DNA of 64,000 bases, taken from contig OU015496.1 of assembly GCA_907164885.2 (NCBI GenBank), forward strand, positions 185,018,781-185,082,780, given 5' to 3'. Below are positions 11,202 to 23,708 of the stretch, one piece after another. The notes beneath the pieces were generated by a model. That model ran no database searches. It saw nothing but the letters and a program-made list of their open reading frames with translations, and had not been told where the DNA came from. The first letter of the stretch is position 1; each line of letters starts with the position of its first letter. Source of the stretch: Dolomedes plantarius (taxonomy: Eukaryota; Arthropoda; Arachnida; Araneae; Dolomedidae). The translations under genes were made by a program, and so were the position numbers.

Positions 11202-12538
11202 TGAGTTCTTTATATATAAGCATTTGTGTGTACGTCAGACTTTCACAAGAAAACTGAGATACACAAATACATATATTTGCACTCATGTTATATATGTTAG
11301 ACATTATGAAATTTGCATGACACAGTAAATTTTAGAGATGTAAATTCTTTTTTTGCAATTTGTAATCTAAATTGTGTATTAAGAATTAAAATAGTCAGAA
11401 TATACATTTATCTAATCTTATAAGAATTAAAAAATTTTCAAATTAAATTTAGGTGTTTTTATTCATGCCTTTTACTTTTTTGTAAAATTGCTCTTTGTAA
11501 TTTATAGTTGGAATTTGACCACTTTTCTAGACTTGGCTCCAGATATCATCTGTATTTATATATTAATTAATTTTGTCATAATTTTTTGTGATATTTTCAA
11601 TGTGACTGATTCAAGGAGACATGGGTGTTTTATTTCTTTACCACTCGATTAGATCTGAAAGTTTATTATTTTTTATGAATGGTAGACTTATCTGTGGCAG
11701 TGTGGTTAGTGCTAAATGTATTCTTTTGAGACCTAAGATCAGGGATCCAAACTTTGAACTTTGACTGTTGTATTTGGAGTTAGGTTATCTATGGTTGGTT
11801 TTTATTTATTTTGTAACATTTCATTTTGGAAATGTGCTTAAAAGAAATCCCGAAGAGAGCAGTTTGTTCAGTATTCTCTTAAAACCTCACATTTAGATTT
11901 ATTTATAAAGGACTAATGATATTTATGGCAGTTATATTGTGAAACACTTTTGTTTAAAGCAATCTATTTTTAAATGTCTATAGAAGAAATTTGTTTTAAA
12001 TTTATTGACTATGTTAGTCCAATAATAAGGGCTGTATAAGAGGACTTACTTAATTGTACTCATAGCTTGGAAACGTCAAAGATGAAGATCTTGAAATTGT
12101 GTTGGAGCCATAACTGATATTTTAAAGAATATCAAAAGTAAACAGCTATGATTCAAAGATATTTACAGAGTAGGGGGGGGGGGGGGAGCATTTATTTCTT
12201 GCAACAAAAATTGTGTAGTCTTTGGTTTATCATTGTTGTATTTCAAGATTTAGCTTATAAATATATTATACATATTTTAAAGAGAGTATATAAAATTACT
12301 GCAAAACTTAAATTTTACTTATTTAAACACTGAAGATGGTATGAGTCTCATATGATCAGTTATTAGGTTTAGCCTGTAACTGATTATTATCCTAGGCCTG
12401 ACCACACTCACTCAGGACTGGGCAGTGGTAGGCTTTAAATTTGCCAACCACAAAGATCTCTTCTGTATGTATGTATTATTTCTTATTGTGTGCATCATAT
12501 ATTCTCTGGATTTTTATATGACTTTCTCTCTTTTTTAG
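11202..12538. other. Probable intron
   Basis: AT-rich, stop-filled sequence ending in a strong polypyrimidine tract and acceptor (CTTTCTCTCTTTTTTAG, AG at 12,537-12,538). It contains a 14-G run at 12,173-12,186. Confidence 0.5.
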
Positions 12539-12654
12539 ATCATCCACCAATGACTCCCGAACAAGTAGCTAAAGTACAAGTTTATAAAGCTGTCGAAGCC
12601 CAGAGGAATTCTCCTAGTTTTGGACATAGACTTCAGTATACCAAGAAATTATAG
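12539..12654 (+). CDS. Probable terminal coding exon of an unrecognised host gene
   Basis: The segment starts right after a strong acceptor (polypyrimidine tract then TTTTTTAG). It codes for 37 residues beginning HPPMTPEQVAKVQVYKAVEA and ending LQYTKKL, with stop TAG at 12,652-12,654. The two leading bases (AT) mean the upstream exon must end in phase 1. Composition is higher in GC and more protein-like (Q, E, A, K mix) than the flanks. About 170 bp of UTR-like DNA leads to a canonical AATAAA at 12,827-12,832. The peptide is hydrophilic with no membrane segment. I do not recognise the protein, and no upstream exon in the matching phase was found with confidence. It is not transposon-like, so a real host gene on the + strand is the best reading. 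Confidence 0.6.
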
Positions 12655-12826
12655 TCAAGTTTTAACTCTTCTAGGTTGTCTCTCATTCTAATGTACCGTA
12701 TTTGTGATACATTTAAGGCCCGTTTACAAGTATTCATGTTCAATTTATTTTACATATCTATTTCTTATTTAACAATGTTTTATATTGATCGCAATTGTGT
12801 GATAGGAACGAAAAATAGTTTTGTTA

Positions 12827-12832
12827 AATAAA
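12827..12832 (+). promoter_or_regulatory. Poly(A) signal AATAAA downstream of the exon
   Basis: A canonical AATAAA about 170 bp after the stop codon of the 12.5-kb exon, a reasonable 3' UTR length. AATAAA is common in AT-rich DNA, so its position is the only supporting argument. Confidence 0.45.
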
Positions 12833-14294
12833 ATATTTTCAATGTTTCAATGCAATTTTTTTCATTTTCAAATGTATTTTACATTTTATGTAAACTCAAA
12901 CACTGTTAAGCTGGCTCTCTTCTCTGCGTCATGTTTTTACTGTTTTTGTTGCTGCAAAGATTATCTTTCCTCATTAACAAAATGTTCTTCGAGAATGGGA
13001 GAGAGAGATGCAGGTTCCGAGGGATAGTTTTGAAACATTTGTAATAGTTATGTAGTTTTCAAAACCATCACAATGCCATAAAGTTCTTACACTTTTATCC
13101 CCTCAATCACATCCAATGTAAACTTATTTCTAATAATTAAAGATGAAGTTAGGGGGGTATAATTTTTTTTGTTGGCAGAGATCTTGTTTAGAAAATTTGT
13201 TTTTAATTGAGTTACATAATACTCTTTAGACTTGATCATTCACAAGTACTCTATCAAGAGAAGCATCAACATAATTATTCATCATAACTATTTTTTTTCT
13301 TCCTTAAATATTTCCCTATAATTTTCTGTTATTGAATCACATTTGCACCCTTAAATGTGATTATCTTTGACTGAATATTTGAGGTCTTCTGTTTTACCTT
13401 ATAAATCTACATAATGTGTAGTTTTTTTTAAGGGATCCAAGTGGAAAGGAAAACAAAATGAAAGTCATTTATTACTGTATCAGTAGGCATTGCTTTTCCA
13501 TTTTAAAGCAAAGTAAGAAAAATCAATCATTAGATAAATGAAATAATTTCTTATTAGATAATGAAACTTTTTAAATATTAATTTTTGTCATTAGTGGAAG
13601 AGTGGGATCTATGCCTAAACCAAATGGAAGTACTAAAAGCTATCTTTTTTAAATTGAAAATCAAAACATATAATATTGGATTTAATTATTATTTTTAAAA
13701 AATGGTGAAGACTCTAGATGAGAGATTTCAGAAAGATGATTTTAGATGAACGTTACTTCTCATATATTGAATCAAATCAGATCAAGTTATTAAGGTTTAC
13801 TATTGCAATGTTTCTATTTTGTGTTCATATTCAGGGAACTTATAAATGGTCAATACTGAAATTTAGTTGTAAATGCATGCATCAGGAGCAACTTCAGTCC
13901 AGAGGTTTTTTTTGTTTGTTGGGGGAGGGGGGGGGGGAATGTTTGCTCTTAGGGTTATATATATATATATATATAGGAAATAGACAACAATTAAATGTAA
14001 ATTAAAGTGTTTTATTTAGCATTGAATTTTAAGAAAATAACAGCAAATAGGGAAAACTGATTAATCAAAATGATATTAAGAAAAACAGAAAGGAGTACGT
14101 AATATTTACAAAAACAAGCACTAAAAGTAGCTTGCTTGCATAAAAATCTTTCATTTGTAGTGATAGAACAACTGGATAGCAACTAAGCTAAAAATCCAAG
14201 TGTGGTAAATGTTTTATCGCATTGTATTAAATAACTTTTATACACAGAAATAAAAATTGAGAAACCCCAAAAGTAGATTTATGACAAAATCAGG
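12833..14294. other. No gene seen
   Basis: AT-rich sequence downstream of the putative poly(A) site, with an interrupted G tract at 13,921-13,937 and a short TA microsatellite near 13,955-13,975. Confidence 0.6.
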
Positions 14295-14550
14295 TCACCA
14301 GGTTTTGCATTTAGAAAAGCGGACAGTAATTTTCTCAATGTCAAGATCAATGTCCTTATGGATGTGTAACAAGTACAGTCCAGTCAAATGTCATTCTCAA
14401 GTGCAGCCACGTCTTCACTTGATGCATTGTGGTTAACGATTGCTCAGCCGATGCATCACTAACAGGGAGAGTGGCAAGAATCTTTAGTAGAGATTTTACT
14501 ATAGGAAAATTTTGGACTTTATTGAGAAACATGCTCTCATTTTAAATTTA
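14295..14550 (-). pseudogene. hAT (ZMYM1-like) dimerisation-domain remnant
   Basis: The minus strand reads VKSLLKILATLPVSDASAEQ, SLTTMHQVKTWLHLRMT and then, after one frameshift near 14,370, LLHIHKDIDLDIEKITVRFS. The LPVS-x-A-S-A-E-x-S motif followed by VKTWL and an H-x-D-I-D block is the Dimer_Tnp_hAT C-terminus found in ZMYM1-like and THAP-kinase-repressor-like hAT transposases. Only this end survives and no termini were identified. It is a dead fragment. Confidence 0.82.
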
Positions 14551-16294
14551 AACTCATTTAGTATTAGGTCTACGATTATATAACTTAAGGCTATGGGAAA
14601 AAAAAAATGCTGGGCTTTTATTTATTTATTTTTTTTTTTTTTTTGGGGGGGGGGGGGACAGCCCCTCCATGGAACTGCAGTTGGTATGCATTACATGCAT
14701 CTAGGAGATTGAAGGATGAAAGAGATTGAGTTTGAAGAAAGAGAGAATGATGCACTTCCTCAGAATAATTGTTTTGTAATACAAGTTTTAAGCAGTTGCT
14801 ATAATCAATAGTTGTAGTTATTATTTTTGGCAGCTTATGATTGCTGTGAAGTGTCTCAGTCAAATTTACTCCTGATTCTTGCTTTAATCCTGTACAATTA
14901 GAGGAGGAGTTTTGACGTTTTTGTTCATTGTGATAAAATTTACCTACTCATTCAATATCTTATGCAGTATATTGTATTAAGGCAATATCAATGGCTCAAG
15001 AATAAACATTCATTATTCCAATGTCAATCAGTGAGAAAATTGTTTGGGTATTTAATAAGTTGCTGAAACATACTGCCAATTTTTATGAGTATGTTCTTTA
15101 GCAAGATAAAAGTATTCTGGATTGGAAAAAAATAGGTAAGTTTATCAAAAATATTTTTAATTATCATTTGAAAATAAAATATTTTTTCTGATCAAATTTT
15201 TTTTTTTTTTCCAGTTTTGCTTATGAGCCTGATTTGTTTATGATATAAGGGAAATAAATTCACCTTTTGCAAGACATGACACAAGCTAATGAAGTTTTGA
15301 AATTTATTTCAAAATTACTAGTTGTAAAAGCAGTTTATGCTGATTTGAATTAGTTTTCATACATGATGAGAATAACAACAACAACAAAAAAAAGTGAAAA
15401 AATAGCTAAGATTGCATGCTACTAATTTCCTATAACAATTTTCAAACATTGTGTGCAGATATGTATGATAGGTTTGAAGGTTATCCTTAATTTGGATGAT
15501 CTGGATTGGTTAATATCAATTCCATTTTTTAGCAATGAACAACCATTACTGATTTTTGTTTATATACAGTATTTGGTGCCATATCTTGACTTTGACAAAA
15601 TGAAGTAATCTTTTGCAAGATGCAGTGATTTATGCACTCTATTTAGTAACCTTTGCATACTTACTCTCCAACAAGTTTATTGTTCACACAAAACAGGAAT
15701 ATAGTTATAATCTCTGGCGTTATATAAGTATGACTTTATTATGTGTTTTTGTGTAATTTTTTTTTTTTTGCAAAGGAATAATAAATGTTTTATTTCTATT
15801 CTTTTATTCATATCTTAAGTATGTCACAAACACTTGTCTGCCCCCCTTCCAAAAAAAAACACACCTATTTTGTTCTAAAAATAAACGATTTATGAAAACA
15901 AAACCATTTGAAGTTGGTGAAACCTTGGTTTTTTGTTTTTTTAAATTTATTTTTATTTTTTTATTTAATTTAATTTTATTTAAATCACTTATGGTAATGC
16001 TTAAAAATAATCTTTTTAGCATAAAATTAGTTTAAATGGTAAACTCCAAAATACAAAGCACTGAATGTTAGCTTTTTGTCTAGCATTTTATAAAAACAAC
16101 TTTCAACCGATCCATGAGAAGGAGCAAAATCAACCTTAATTCTACTAACATGTAGGAAAAGCAAAAACAACTGTTTTAATAGCTCAAACCGACGATCCAT
16201 AAAATGGTCAAAAATCACTCCGATTGATTTGCCGTGAGTTATCAATACATCTTCCACCGTTTAATATTTCTTTTACTGCCAAACTCGTATAGTA
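14551..16294. other. No gene established
   Basis: AT-rich DNA with a T-run passing into 13 G (14,645-14,657). Minus-strand ORFs at 14,618-14,863, 15,804-16,022 and 16,027-16,257 have no recognisable domain or start context. Confidence 0.5.
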
Positions 16295-17068
16295 CAGTTG
16301 GCTCTCTGTTTAACGACTTTCAAGGGACCGTGAAAAATCGTCCTTAAGTAGAGATTGCCCTTGAACAGAATTCAGACCTGCCAACTTTCCGGATTTACCC
16401 CGGCAATGCCGGATTTTTAATCCGTCTTCTGGGTTTCCGGAATAAACACTATTATTACCGGATTTTTAGTTACATTACAAAAATATCTATTCAGTTCAGG
16501 TCATTTATGTCAAGGGAAACCTTAGAAAATTTGCTAATATGCAAAATGAACCCACAAGGACGCTGTTATTAAGAACGATTTGACAATGAACTTTTAAAAG
16601 GAGCAAAATCAGTTACAGTAAATGCTACAAAAGTTCCAAGATTTTCTGCAATTTATTAAAACAAACATTATAAAGAAATAGAAGTACTCAATATATAGGG
16701 TCCCTGTTTGGGTAAATATGATGTATATTAAAATGTATGATTACAAATTTCAAATATATAACTTTTGTTTAATATTATAATTTCAAGATGTGCTGAAAAG
16801 TAAGGAAATATTTTGAACTATATAATATTATGAAAGAGATCCTATAAACTATAAGTATACGTTATAATTCTTTTATGATTTTTTACTATACAGTTTTGTG
16901 TTATGTCGATTATTTTATGCACGGTAGAATATTGCAGGATTTTGCTCTTACTGAGGTTGGTAGGTCTGAGAATTTGTGAAAAAGTAACATTTCCCATAAC
17001 GTCGGAGGGGCCGTGACTAGGAAATATCGTCTTTAAATAGAGATCGTCGTTAAACAGAGAGCTAACTG
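16295..17068. mobile_element. TA-flanked element with CAGTT(G/A)GCTCTCTGTTTAACGAC ends
   Basis: The left end CAGTTGGCTCTCTGTTTAAC and the complement of the right end CAGTTAGCTCTCTGTTTAAC are near-perfect TIRs, each next to TA (16,293-16,294 and 17,069-17,070). TIR form and TA target fit a pogo/Tigger or Tc1/mariner MITE. Around 16,376-16,470 the body holds a CCGG-rich stretch (CTTTCCGGATTTACCCCGGC) that looks like a fragment of a different element inserted inside. Confidence 0.8.
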
Positions 17069-17079
17069 TATTTAGATGA

Positions 17080-17175
17080 CTTCTACAAAGCGGTGTCGGG
17101 CTCGAATTCCGGGTAAGGCATAAACGTTCCTTTTGCTGCACTCTCATAGTTAGCAGTGTTTTCTTAAATTGTTCT
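17080..17175 (+). repeat. SINE-like fragment (B-box-like core)
   Basis: GGGCTCGAATTCCGGGTAAGGCATAAACGTTC here matches GGTTCGAGTCCCGACTAAGGCATGAAC around 62,950. The shared core contains a GGTTCGAnnCC-type RNA polymerase III B box in the second copy, degenerate in this one. This suggests dispersed tRNA-derived retroposon pieces. No A box was defined. Confidence 0.4.
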
Positions 17176-18529
17176 GCTATGATCAAGCCGAAAAAATTCG
17201 TGGTGTGTGGGCAAATAAATGTCCTCAGGACAAGTGAATTTTTTTTATTTTTTTGTGAATGCCCGATTTTTAATGTGGTTTTTATTAACGGTACGACGCG
17301 CTCCACTACATTTCGTGGGCGAATTTAAAGCTTCTCAATTCAGTTTTTCCCCACCCCATTCGAACGCAAACTGTGGTGATATATTTTATTTGTATTTGAA
17401 CTTAAAAAAAAAAAGAAAGAAACTGCAATGTCACATTATTTGTTTAGTTGTAGACATTTTCATTTTACGTGTTTTCTGTTTCTAATCCGGTCGCCTTTGC
17501 TATTTTTTTTTTTTATTGTGTGTTTACCTCGCTAGCCCACTCTTACGAGTGTTCGAATTATTAAATCATATTTTTGCGTTAAAAATTCTCAACACTACAG
17601 ATAATTCAATTAAATTAGTTATAAATTGAGTAGTTTTTTCTTTCTCCCTTAATGGAACTTTGTTCGGAATTTGTTTTTTCTTTTGACAAAAATTCTGTTT
17701 GAAGTACTGTCATATGTGTATGAATTTTAAGCAAAAGAATTAAACTTTTTAACTGAAAATAAATCAAATAGGGCATGGGAAGAGTAAGTTAAAATAAACA
17801 CAAACACACGGGAAAACAGATAAAAATTGCCATCCCTTGTCTTAAAACAGCTTGAACCGGAAGGTATTAAGAATCGTTTGTTAGCTTAGTAATAACGTGT
17901 GTCGATCAAGTAGAGTGGAGTAGTCTCTTTGGTGCGTGTATAAACAACAAATTTAACTAAACTTTTAAAATGGAAAAGGAAGTTTTTGAATTAGTACATC
18001 AAGCGATGCTGATGAAATATTAGACTCGGTGACTACTGGAGTAATTTAAACATTCTTTATAAGTATCTTGTGCTGCGATAAACTCCTTTTCAGCTGTGCT
18101 ACCTGATATGGTTGAGCCTGGTTTAAGCCATGAAAATTCTCTGTTGCAAAGCAGAGGTTAACAAATTATAGATGGAGGAATTTCTAGCAAAGAACAAAGC
18201 TCGTCAATTTTTCAAGCAAGCATTAGTGATCAAAAATCCTCATCGGCATCCCGCGAATATTGTTTGGTAAGAAGTCCAGGTTTATTCTGCCTTTTAATTT
18301 CCGTTTATTTATATGTCACAATGTAAAATTAAACATACATAAACTATGGAGAATGGAATTAAAAAAAATGGAGTAGCTTAAGGAGAGATTAAAGTCAATA
18401 AAAAATAGAAGTACAGTACCTGTATTCTGTCAATTTTAATTACTTCAGGTGCGGTTGACAATAACTTGTTGTTGTTGCTAATGCTCCCCGGTTAGAGGTT
18501 CTATTCACCAGGTCCTAATAGGCTATTGA
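17176..18529. other. No gene seen
   Basis: AT-rich sequence without convincing coding or repeats. The ORF at 17,219-17,485 is not protein-like. Confidence 0.55.
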
Positions 18530-18835
18530 GCTGAAAGGGGCGGCTCCTGTTTTGAATTTAGCACCACAAGGGTCGGAGTCCGACTTGGCGAAATGACCGG
18601 TCCCGTAATTTTGAACCGAGTCAAGTGACGCGACCGGAACACTTGACCCCGCACCTCCAGAGGTAAATTTGAGAACTTGGAGGACATTGCAACCACGACC
18701 TATTTCACGTGCCCCGACCACCATTAGTGAACACGGCGGTGGATTTGCAGCGACGAGCATCGAACCAGGGACGTTCAGATGACTGGTCCGCAGTTCTTGC
18801 CAAGAGGGCCTCCGCGCCCGCGCAGATATAAGTAT
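18530..18835 (-). repeat. Candidate tRNA-derived SINE
   Basis: On the minus strand a GC-rich unit starts near 18,830 with GGAGGCCCTCTTGGCAAGAA and soon has CCCTGGTTCGATGCTCG, an A-box/B-box-like pair with plausible Pol III promoter spacing. It continues for about 250 bp with moderately GC-rich sequence unlike its surroundings. It has no ORF of note. Called from promoter-like boxes and base composition only. Confidence 0.45.
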
Positions 18836-18963
18836 GTTAGCCTTTGGTAATATGGAATTGCCTCGCGAGATTTTACAAGAATTTTGATCGCTGCAGAACC
18901 CACGAGCTATGAACTTAATGGTACTTTTTGCTGCGAAATATATATTTATACAATTATAGTAAT

Positions 18964-19535
<572 letters not shown>

Positions 19536-20999
19536 AGACTACCTAAAATTTTTTTCCCCTCCTCCTATGCGGGACGCTTGTTTGAAGACATTCGTTCATA
19601 CACCGCGATGATAAGATGCTACCTTAGATTAATTTTTTCAGGCACTTATTTCAAAACTTGAAAGAAGTTATACTTTTTTATAATTTATTTTACAAATATA
19701 CATGTCTTCAAACATGTATATCAAAGATTATTACTAGATACTATGTAAACTTGAGTATACATGCATTACATGTATACTAAATATTACTTGAAATTTGGAT
19801 TTTCACCCTTTGGTGTAAAGATAGTCATACCAATTTAAGTAAAAATGAAGTAATGTATAGGTAAAATGTGCACTATAGAAGTTTTTTGTCAACTAAACAG
19901 TTCAAAAGTTTTTGAAGCATGGAGATAGCTTTCTTTATTGTCAATAATAAAATGATCGTAGATTTCTACGATCACTTTACACTTTAGTGAATATTTTCTC
20001 CATCTAAATGTTTCTCTTTCCATCTAATCTCATTCCAATCTCCATCTAAATGTTTACACTTTACTGATTATTTTCTCCATGAGTGAACTAAATCAAGCCA
20101 CAGAGTATTGAATGATAATGATGGATATGAAATTATTATGTAAAATCAAGATGATGCTACCAGCAAATTATTCTGTAGATTCGTTTCTTGAAGGGGGACT
20201 TAATAGCTAAACACGAAATTGATATATGTTGTTTTCATAAATTCATATTTATTTCAATTTTAAGTTATATGTAATACTTTCAGAGATCAAGTGTTGATTT
20301 AACTTGCTATTCCTATAATAATTTTTTTTAAGCATTATAATAGCAGTTTTATAGCCTTTTGCTCAAGGGGAGTTCACCACTCTGCTGTTTAAGTTCATGT
20401 TTATAAATGCATGCAAAAATTCGTAAAGAAATTAAATTCTTTGAGATTTACATTTGAATTTGTTTCTATATTTGCTTAAACCCTCAGCGAAGAGGATGTA
20501 ATTTATACATTATGTACATTAAGATTTATTTATTGAATAAAAACTAAATTAGGGTTTGTTTTTAGATGGTATATTTGGGGTCTCAGAAACGGGGTTAGAA
20601 TTTTCCGGCGTTTCTCGGTGGACACATTTACAGATCGTTGATCTTCACCTTACCTCACAGACGCATTAACCTTTGACCGCGTTCTGCGGATAGAAGGCAC
20701 TTGAATGAACATCGTCGGTGGAAAGTAGGCCTCGCAGCTGCGATATTACAAACAGCGAGAACATATCTATTTGTAAAATTCAAATAGCAGAATAGCGTCG
20801 AGTAAATTTATTTCGGATTTTTTTCTTCCTTCACGACTTGGCCATCTCTGCCAATTTGATTGCTTTGATAAATGTTTAACGGAGCTTTGAAAGAAATGTT
20901 TTCAGAACGATGTCGTCAATTAGCATTCGTCTGGTTGTTTTTTCAATCTTTTCGAGTCCCCAAATATTTATTTTTCTCAGCTTTTTCTAGTATAGGAGA
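19536..20999. other. No gene seen
   Basis: Mixed AT-rich DNA. The 20,570-20,760 part is more GC-rich and single-copy-looking but has no clear ORF. Confidence 0.55.
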
Positions 21000-21068
21000 G
21001 TTCAAACGGAGTGGTGAGTGTTTAACTCACCACTCCGTTTGAACACGGAGTGGTGAGTTAAACACTCA
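21000..21068. repeat. Perfect 20-bp palindrome plus third inverted copy
   Basis: Arms 21,000-21,019 and 21,025-21,044 are exact reverse complements (core GGAGTGGTGAGT / ACTCACCACTCC) around GTTTA. Directly after, 21,045-21,068 is the exact reverse complement of 21,015-21,038. Confidence 0.95.
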
Positions 21069-21076
21069 TTAATTTT

Positions 21077-21166
21077 AGTTAATTTACATCTGTAGTTAAT
21101 TTACATCTCACAGATTAGTTAATTTACATCTGTAGACAACCAGTCTGTCTACAGATGTAAATTAAC
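21077..21166. repeat. Direct TTAATTTACATCTGTAG repeats ending in a 21-bp palindrome
   Basis: Three head-to-tail copies of GTTAATTTACATCT(GTAG) lie between 21,077 and 21,135. The last forms a perfect 21-bp inverted repeat (21,118-21,138 with 21,146-21,166) around a 7-base loop. Confidence 0.95.
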
Positions 21167-21185
21167 ATAAATATATAGAGTAACA

Positions 21186-21662
21186 TCTATACTTATATAT
21201 AAAGAGAGAGCGATTTTGTACGTGGGGGGTAATCTTCAGAACCACTGTACCTATTTGAAAAATTCTTTCACTGTTTGAAAGGTACATTATTCCAGATGGA
21301 CATAGGCTATATATTATGTATATCTGATCAGTAGAAATAAAGTTAGGGGCTTAATCCTAACAATTTCCATTGTTTCCGCTACTGTCTTCTACCGCTTTTT
21401 GTTCCGAAGATTTCAACGATCCTTATCGTGGTGCTATCGCGGTGGGCTTCTGTTCTGACGCTAGCGGTTCGAACCTAGCCGTTCTCCGGCACGCCTTTTT
21501 TTAAAAAATTTATTTTAATTATTAACTAACATAAAATTAATTTAAGGTATTATTTAGGTTATTATTAAGGTAAAAAAAGATTTACAATTTATTGGCTATC
21601 AACTGGAAATTTATTGGTATAATATTTTGTTCAATCCGGACAAAGTCGGGACGGGCCGCTAG
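21186..21662 (+). mobile_element. Short non-autonomous Helitron
   Basis: It starts TCTATACTTATATATAAAG after host A and ends GGACAAAGTCGGGACGGGCC then GCTAG|T, with a GTCC...GGGAC hairpin-like stem before the terminus. Its 477 bp carry no ORF. Around 21,476-21,485 lies GGTTCGAACC, a perfect Pol III B-box core, followed within 30 bp by a T7 run. A captured tRNA or SINE piece is possible. Confidence 0.65.
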
Positions 21663-22133
21663 TAATATATAAGTTTGTCCGATATTATTTGCGTAAAGCT
21701 CACTTTATTCTTAATGATAAAATTTTTATGACAATTTCAGAAACTCTGAGGTTCGTATTATATTTATCCATTCGGTGGTCTGTTAATGAAGATGTATGCG
21801 TTAAGGAAATATATTTCATAACTCTTTATGGTAGTTAGAAGCACTTTTAGGGAGTTACTATTTATAGCTTGTATTTCAAATATCTATTCATCATTTAAAG
21901 TAAAACATGATAAAACTGTAAACATGGAGACCGTGTTTCAATTTTAATAATTTTTGTTTTTAAAAGCTCTTCTTGGCAGCAGGCAATTATAACATCTTTT
22001 GTATACCCATTTAGGGAATAATCCCCAAATAAGAACACCTGATGCTGAAGAGGCACGATTTATGTGTACATGTAAATCGAAAGAAGAGTGTCACCAACTC
22101 GCGAGCATTTATATAACGAAAAGGTAAGACGAA
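21663..22133. other. No gene seen
   Basis: AT-rich sequence between a Helitron and a MITE; no repeats recognised. Confidence 0.5.
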
Positions 22134-22445
22134 ACTTGAATCGGCAGTTTGAAGAAGGAAACGAATCCAAAAACTGTTTTTGTGGGAAATTAAAAAAAAA
22201 ACTTAAAAAAAAAGTTGTCTTATTTGTTATTTTTTCTTCACTAAACTTTTATATAAGATTCTTTACATTCACCCGCTATTCCAGTGCCTTTTACAGCTTA
22301 CAAGGAGCGTCTATATGTAAATAAAAGTATGGCTCCCCCCCCCCCCCAAAAAAAAAAAAAAAAAAAAAAAGTAAATAAATAAAAATAAATAAACGAATTT
22401 CAGTTTTTTGGCACTTGTTCCCTTATTTAAACTGCCGATTCAATT
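22134..22445. mobile_element. MITE, second copy (inverted relative to 6.8 kb)
   Basis: TTGAATCGGCAGTTTGAAGA at the left and AAACTGCCGATTCAA at the right form TIRs. The body matches the reverse complement of 6757-6997, including the TATAAAAGTTTAGTGAAG stretch. A 13-C run (22,335-22,347) followed by a long A run has expanded inside. Confidence 0.8.
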
Positions 22446-23708
22446 ATATATCGCATTTGTCAGTAGATTTTGGAAGGAAGCCTTTGTTTTGTGCTTTAAA
22501 ATGCTGGCCTTGTGAGCGTTGCAGGAGGCATGATTATGATTATCAGAGCACGTCTGGCGAGAGCAACGATTAGTAAAAACGTAGAATTCACGCTTGGCGA
22601 GAGGGACGATATCGAAAATTATGACCCAAAATAATACATAAATAAATTTAAAACGATAGGATTGTTTCAAAAAGCAAGAATTGTGACAAAAGAAGAAGGT
22701 GGATTGGGGGGATCGGTGAGAAATTACTCAAATTTTACAGATCAGCAGACTTAAATGCCGGTAGAAATGATTAGATATGCCGACCAGGATTCTGGGAACT
22801 CCATTCATTCGGTTTGTATGGTCTTGTTCAAATTGTAGATCACTTATCATAACCAGATGTATTCATCAGAAGCGTAAAAAATGGCGCTGAGAACTTTAGG
22901 ATTGGAGCCTTAGTGATTAGCAATCTGTTATTTGGTCCGGCAATTAACATTAATATTTCGCGGACACCATTTCAAACAACTTCTATGTAGTCCCTAATCA
23001 CGGTCGTAATTTTTTCAAATCCTCATTGGAGTTTCTAAAACAGTTGTCTAATCTTGATGTCCTTCTTCTTCATTAATATTTCAGTGTGCCGTGTTTGAAC
23101 ATGCCTAGTAAAGTATTACTTCACTATTGTTTCGCTCACGGGTTACAGAACCTCTTTCAATTAACTTGAGCTTTGAATATTCCAGTTTAAACGCTTCTTT
23201 ACAAAGGGACACGGCCGCCATATATATACATTTCAGAGATGTTTGCAGGGTTATACTATGTTTCAGCCCTGCGTCAGATACCAAGCTCTGCTATCCAGTC
23301 CTTGAGTTTATTGCATCACTCTAGACCAGTCGTGTTCAATCCGCAGCCCTGGACAACTAGTAATACGACCTCACAAGATCTATCTTCCTACAGAAAAATA
23401 TTTCTCGCTTCACAATCACGCCTTATTTATGTCACCACTTTTAGGTACCACGTACGTTTGTGAATTTTCAAAGATGGAGCACACGAAGAGTTCTTTTCGA
23501 TAAAAAAAAAAATTCTGATGAGTGCCTTAAAAACTCACGAAGAATTGTATTCGTTTCCATCAAACCATTTATTAATACACAAGTTTTACAAAAATAAATT
23601 CAAATACCCTACTAGTTTTACGTTTATACTGCCCTCTTATTTTAATGTTATAACAAATTAAAAAAAGTTTTATTACTTATATGCATTAACTACATTATAT
23701 ATATACTA
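22446..23708. other. No gene established; possible hAT scrap
   Basis: A hAT-end-like CAGTCGTGTTCAATCCGCAGCC occurs at about 23,326, without a partner. The overlapping ORFs at 23,127-23,463 show no domain. Confidence 0.4.

Noticed and set aside
16027..16257. 76-aa minus-strand ORF (MEDVLITHGKSIGVIFDHF...)
   Set aside because: No recognisable domain, no splice or UTR signals and no repeat partner; length is within chance for AT-rich DNA.
21470..21495. tRNA gene
   Set aside because: B-box core present, but the T-arm stem does not pair well and no acceptor stem or A box was found.
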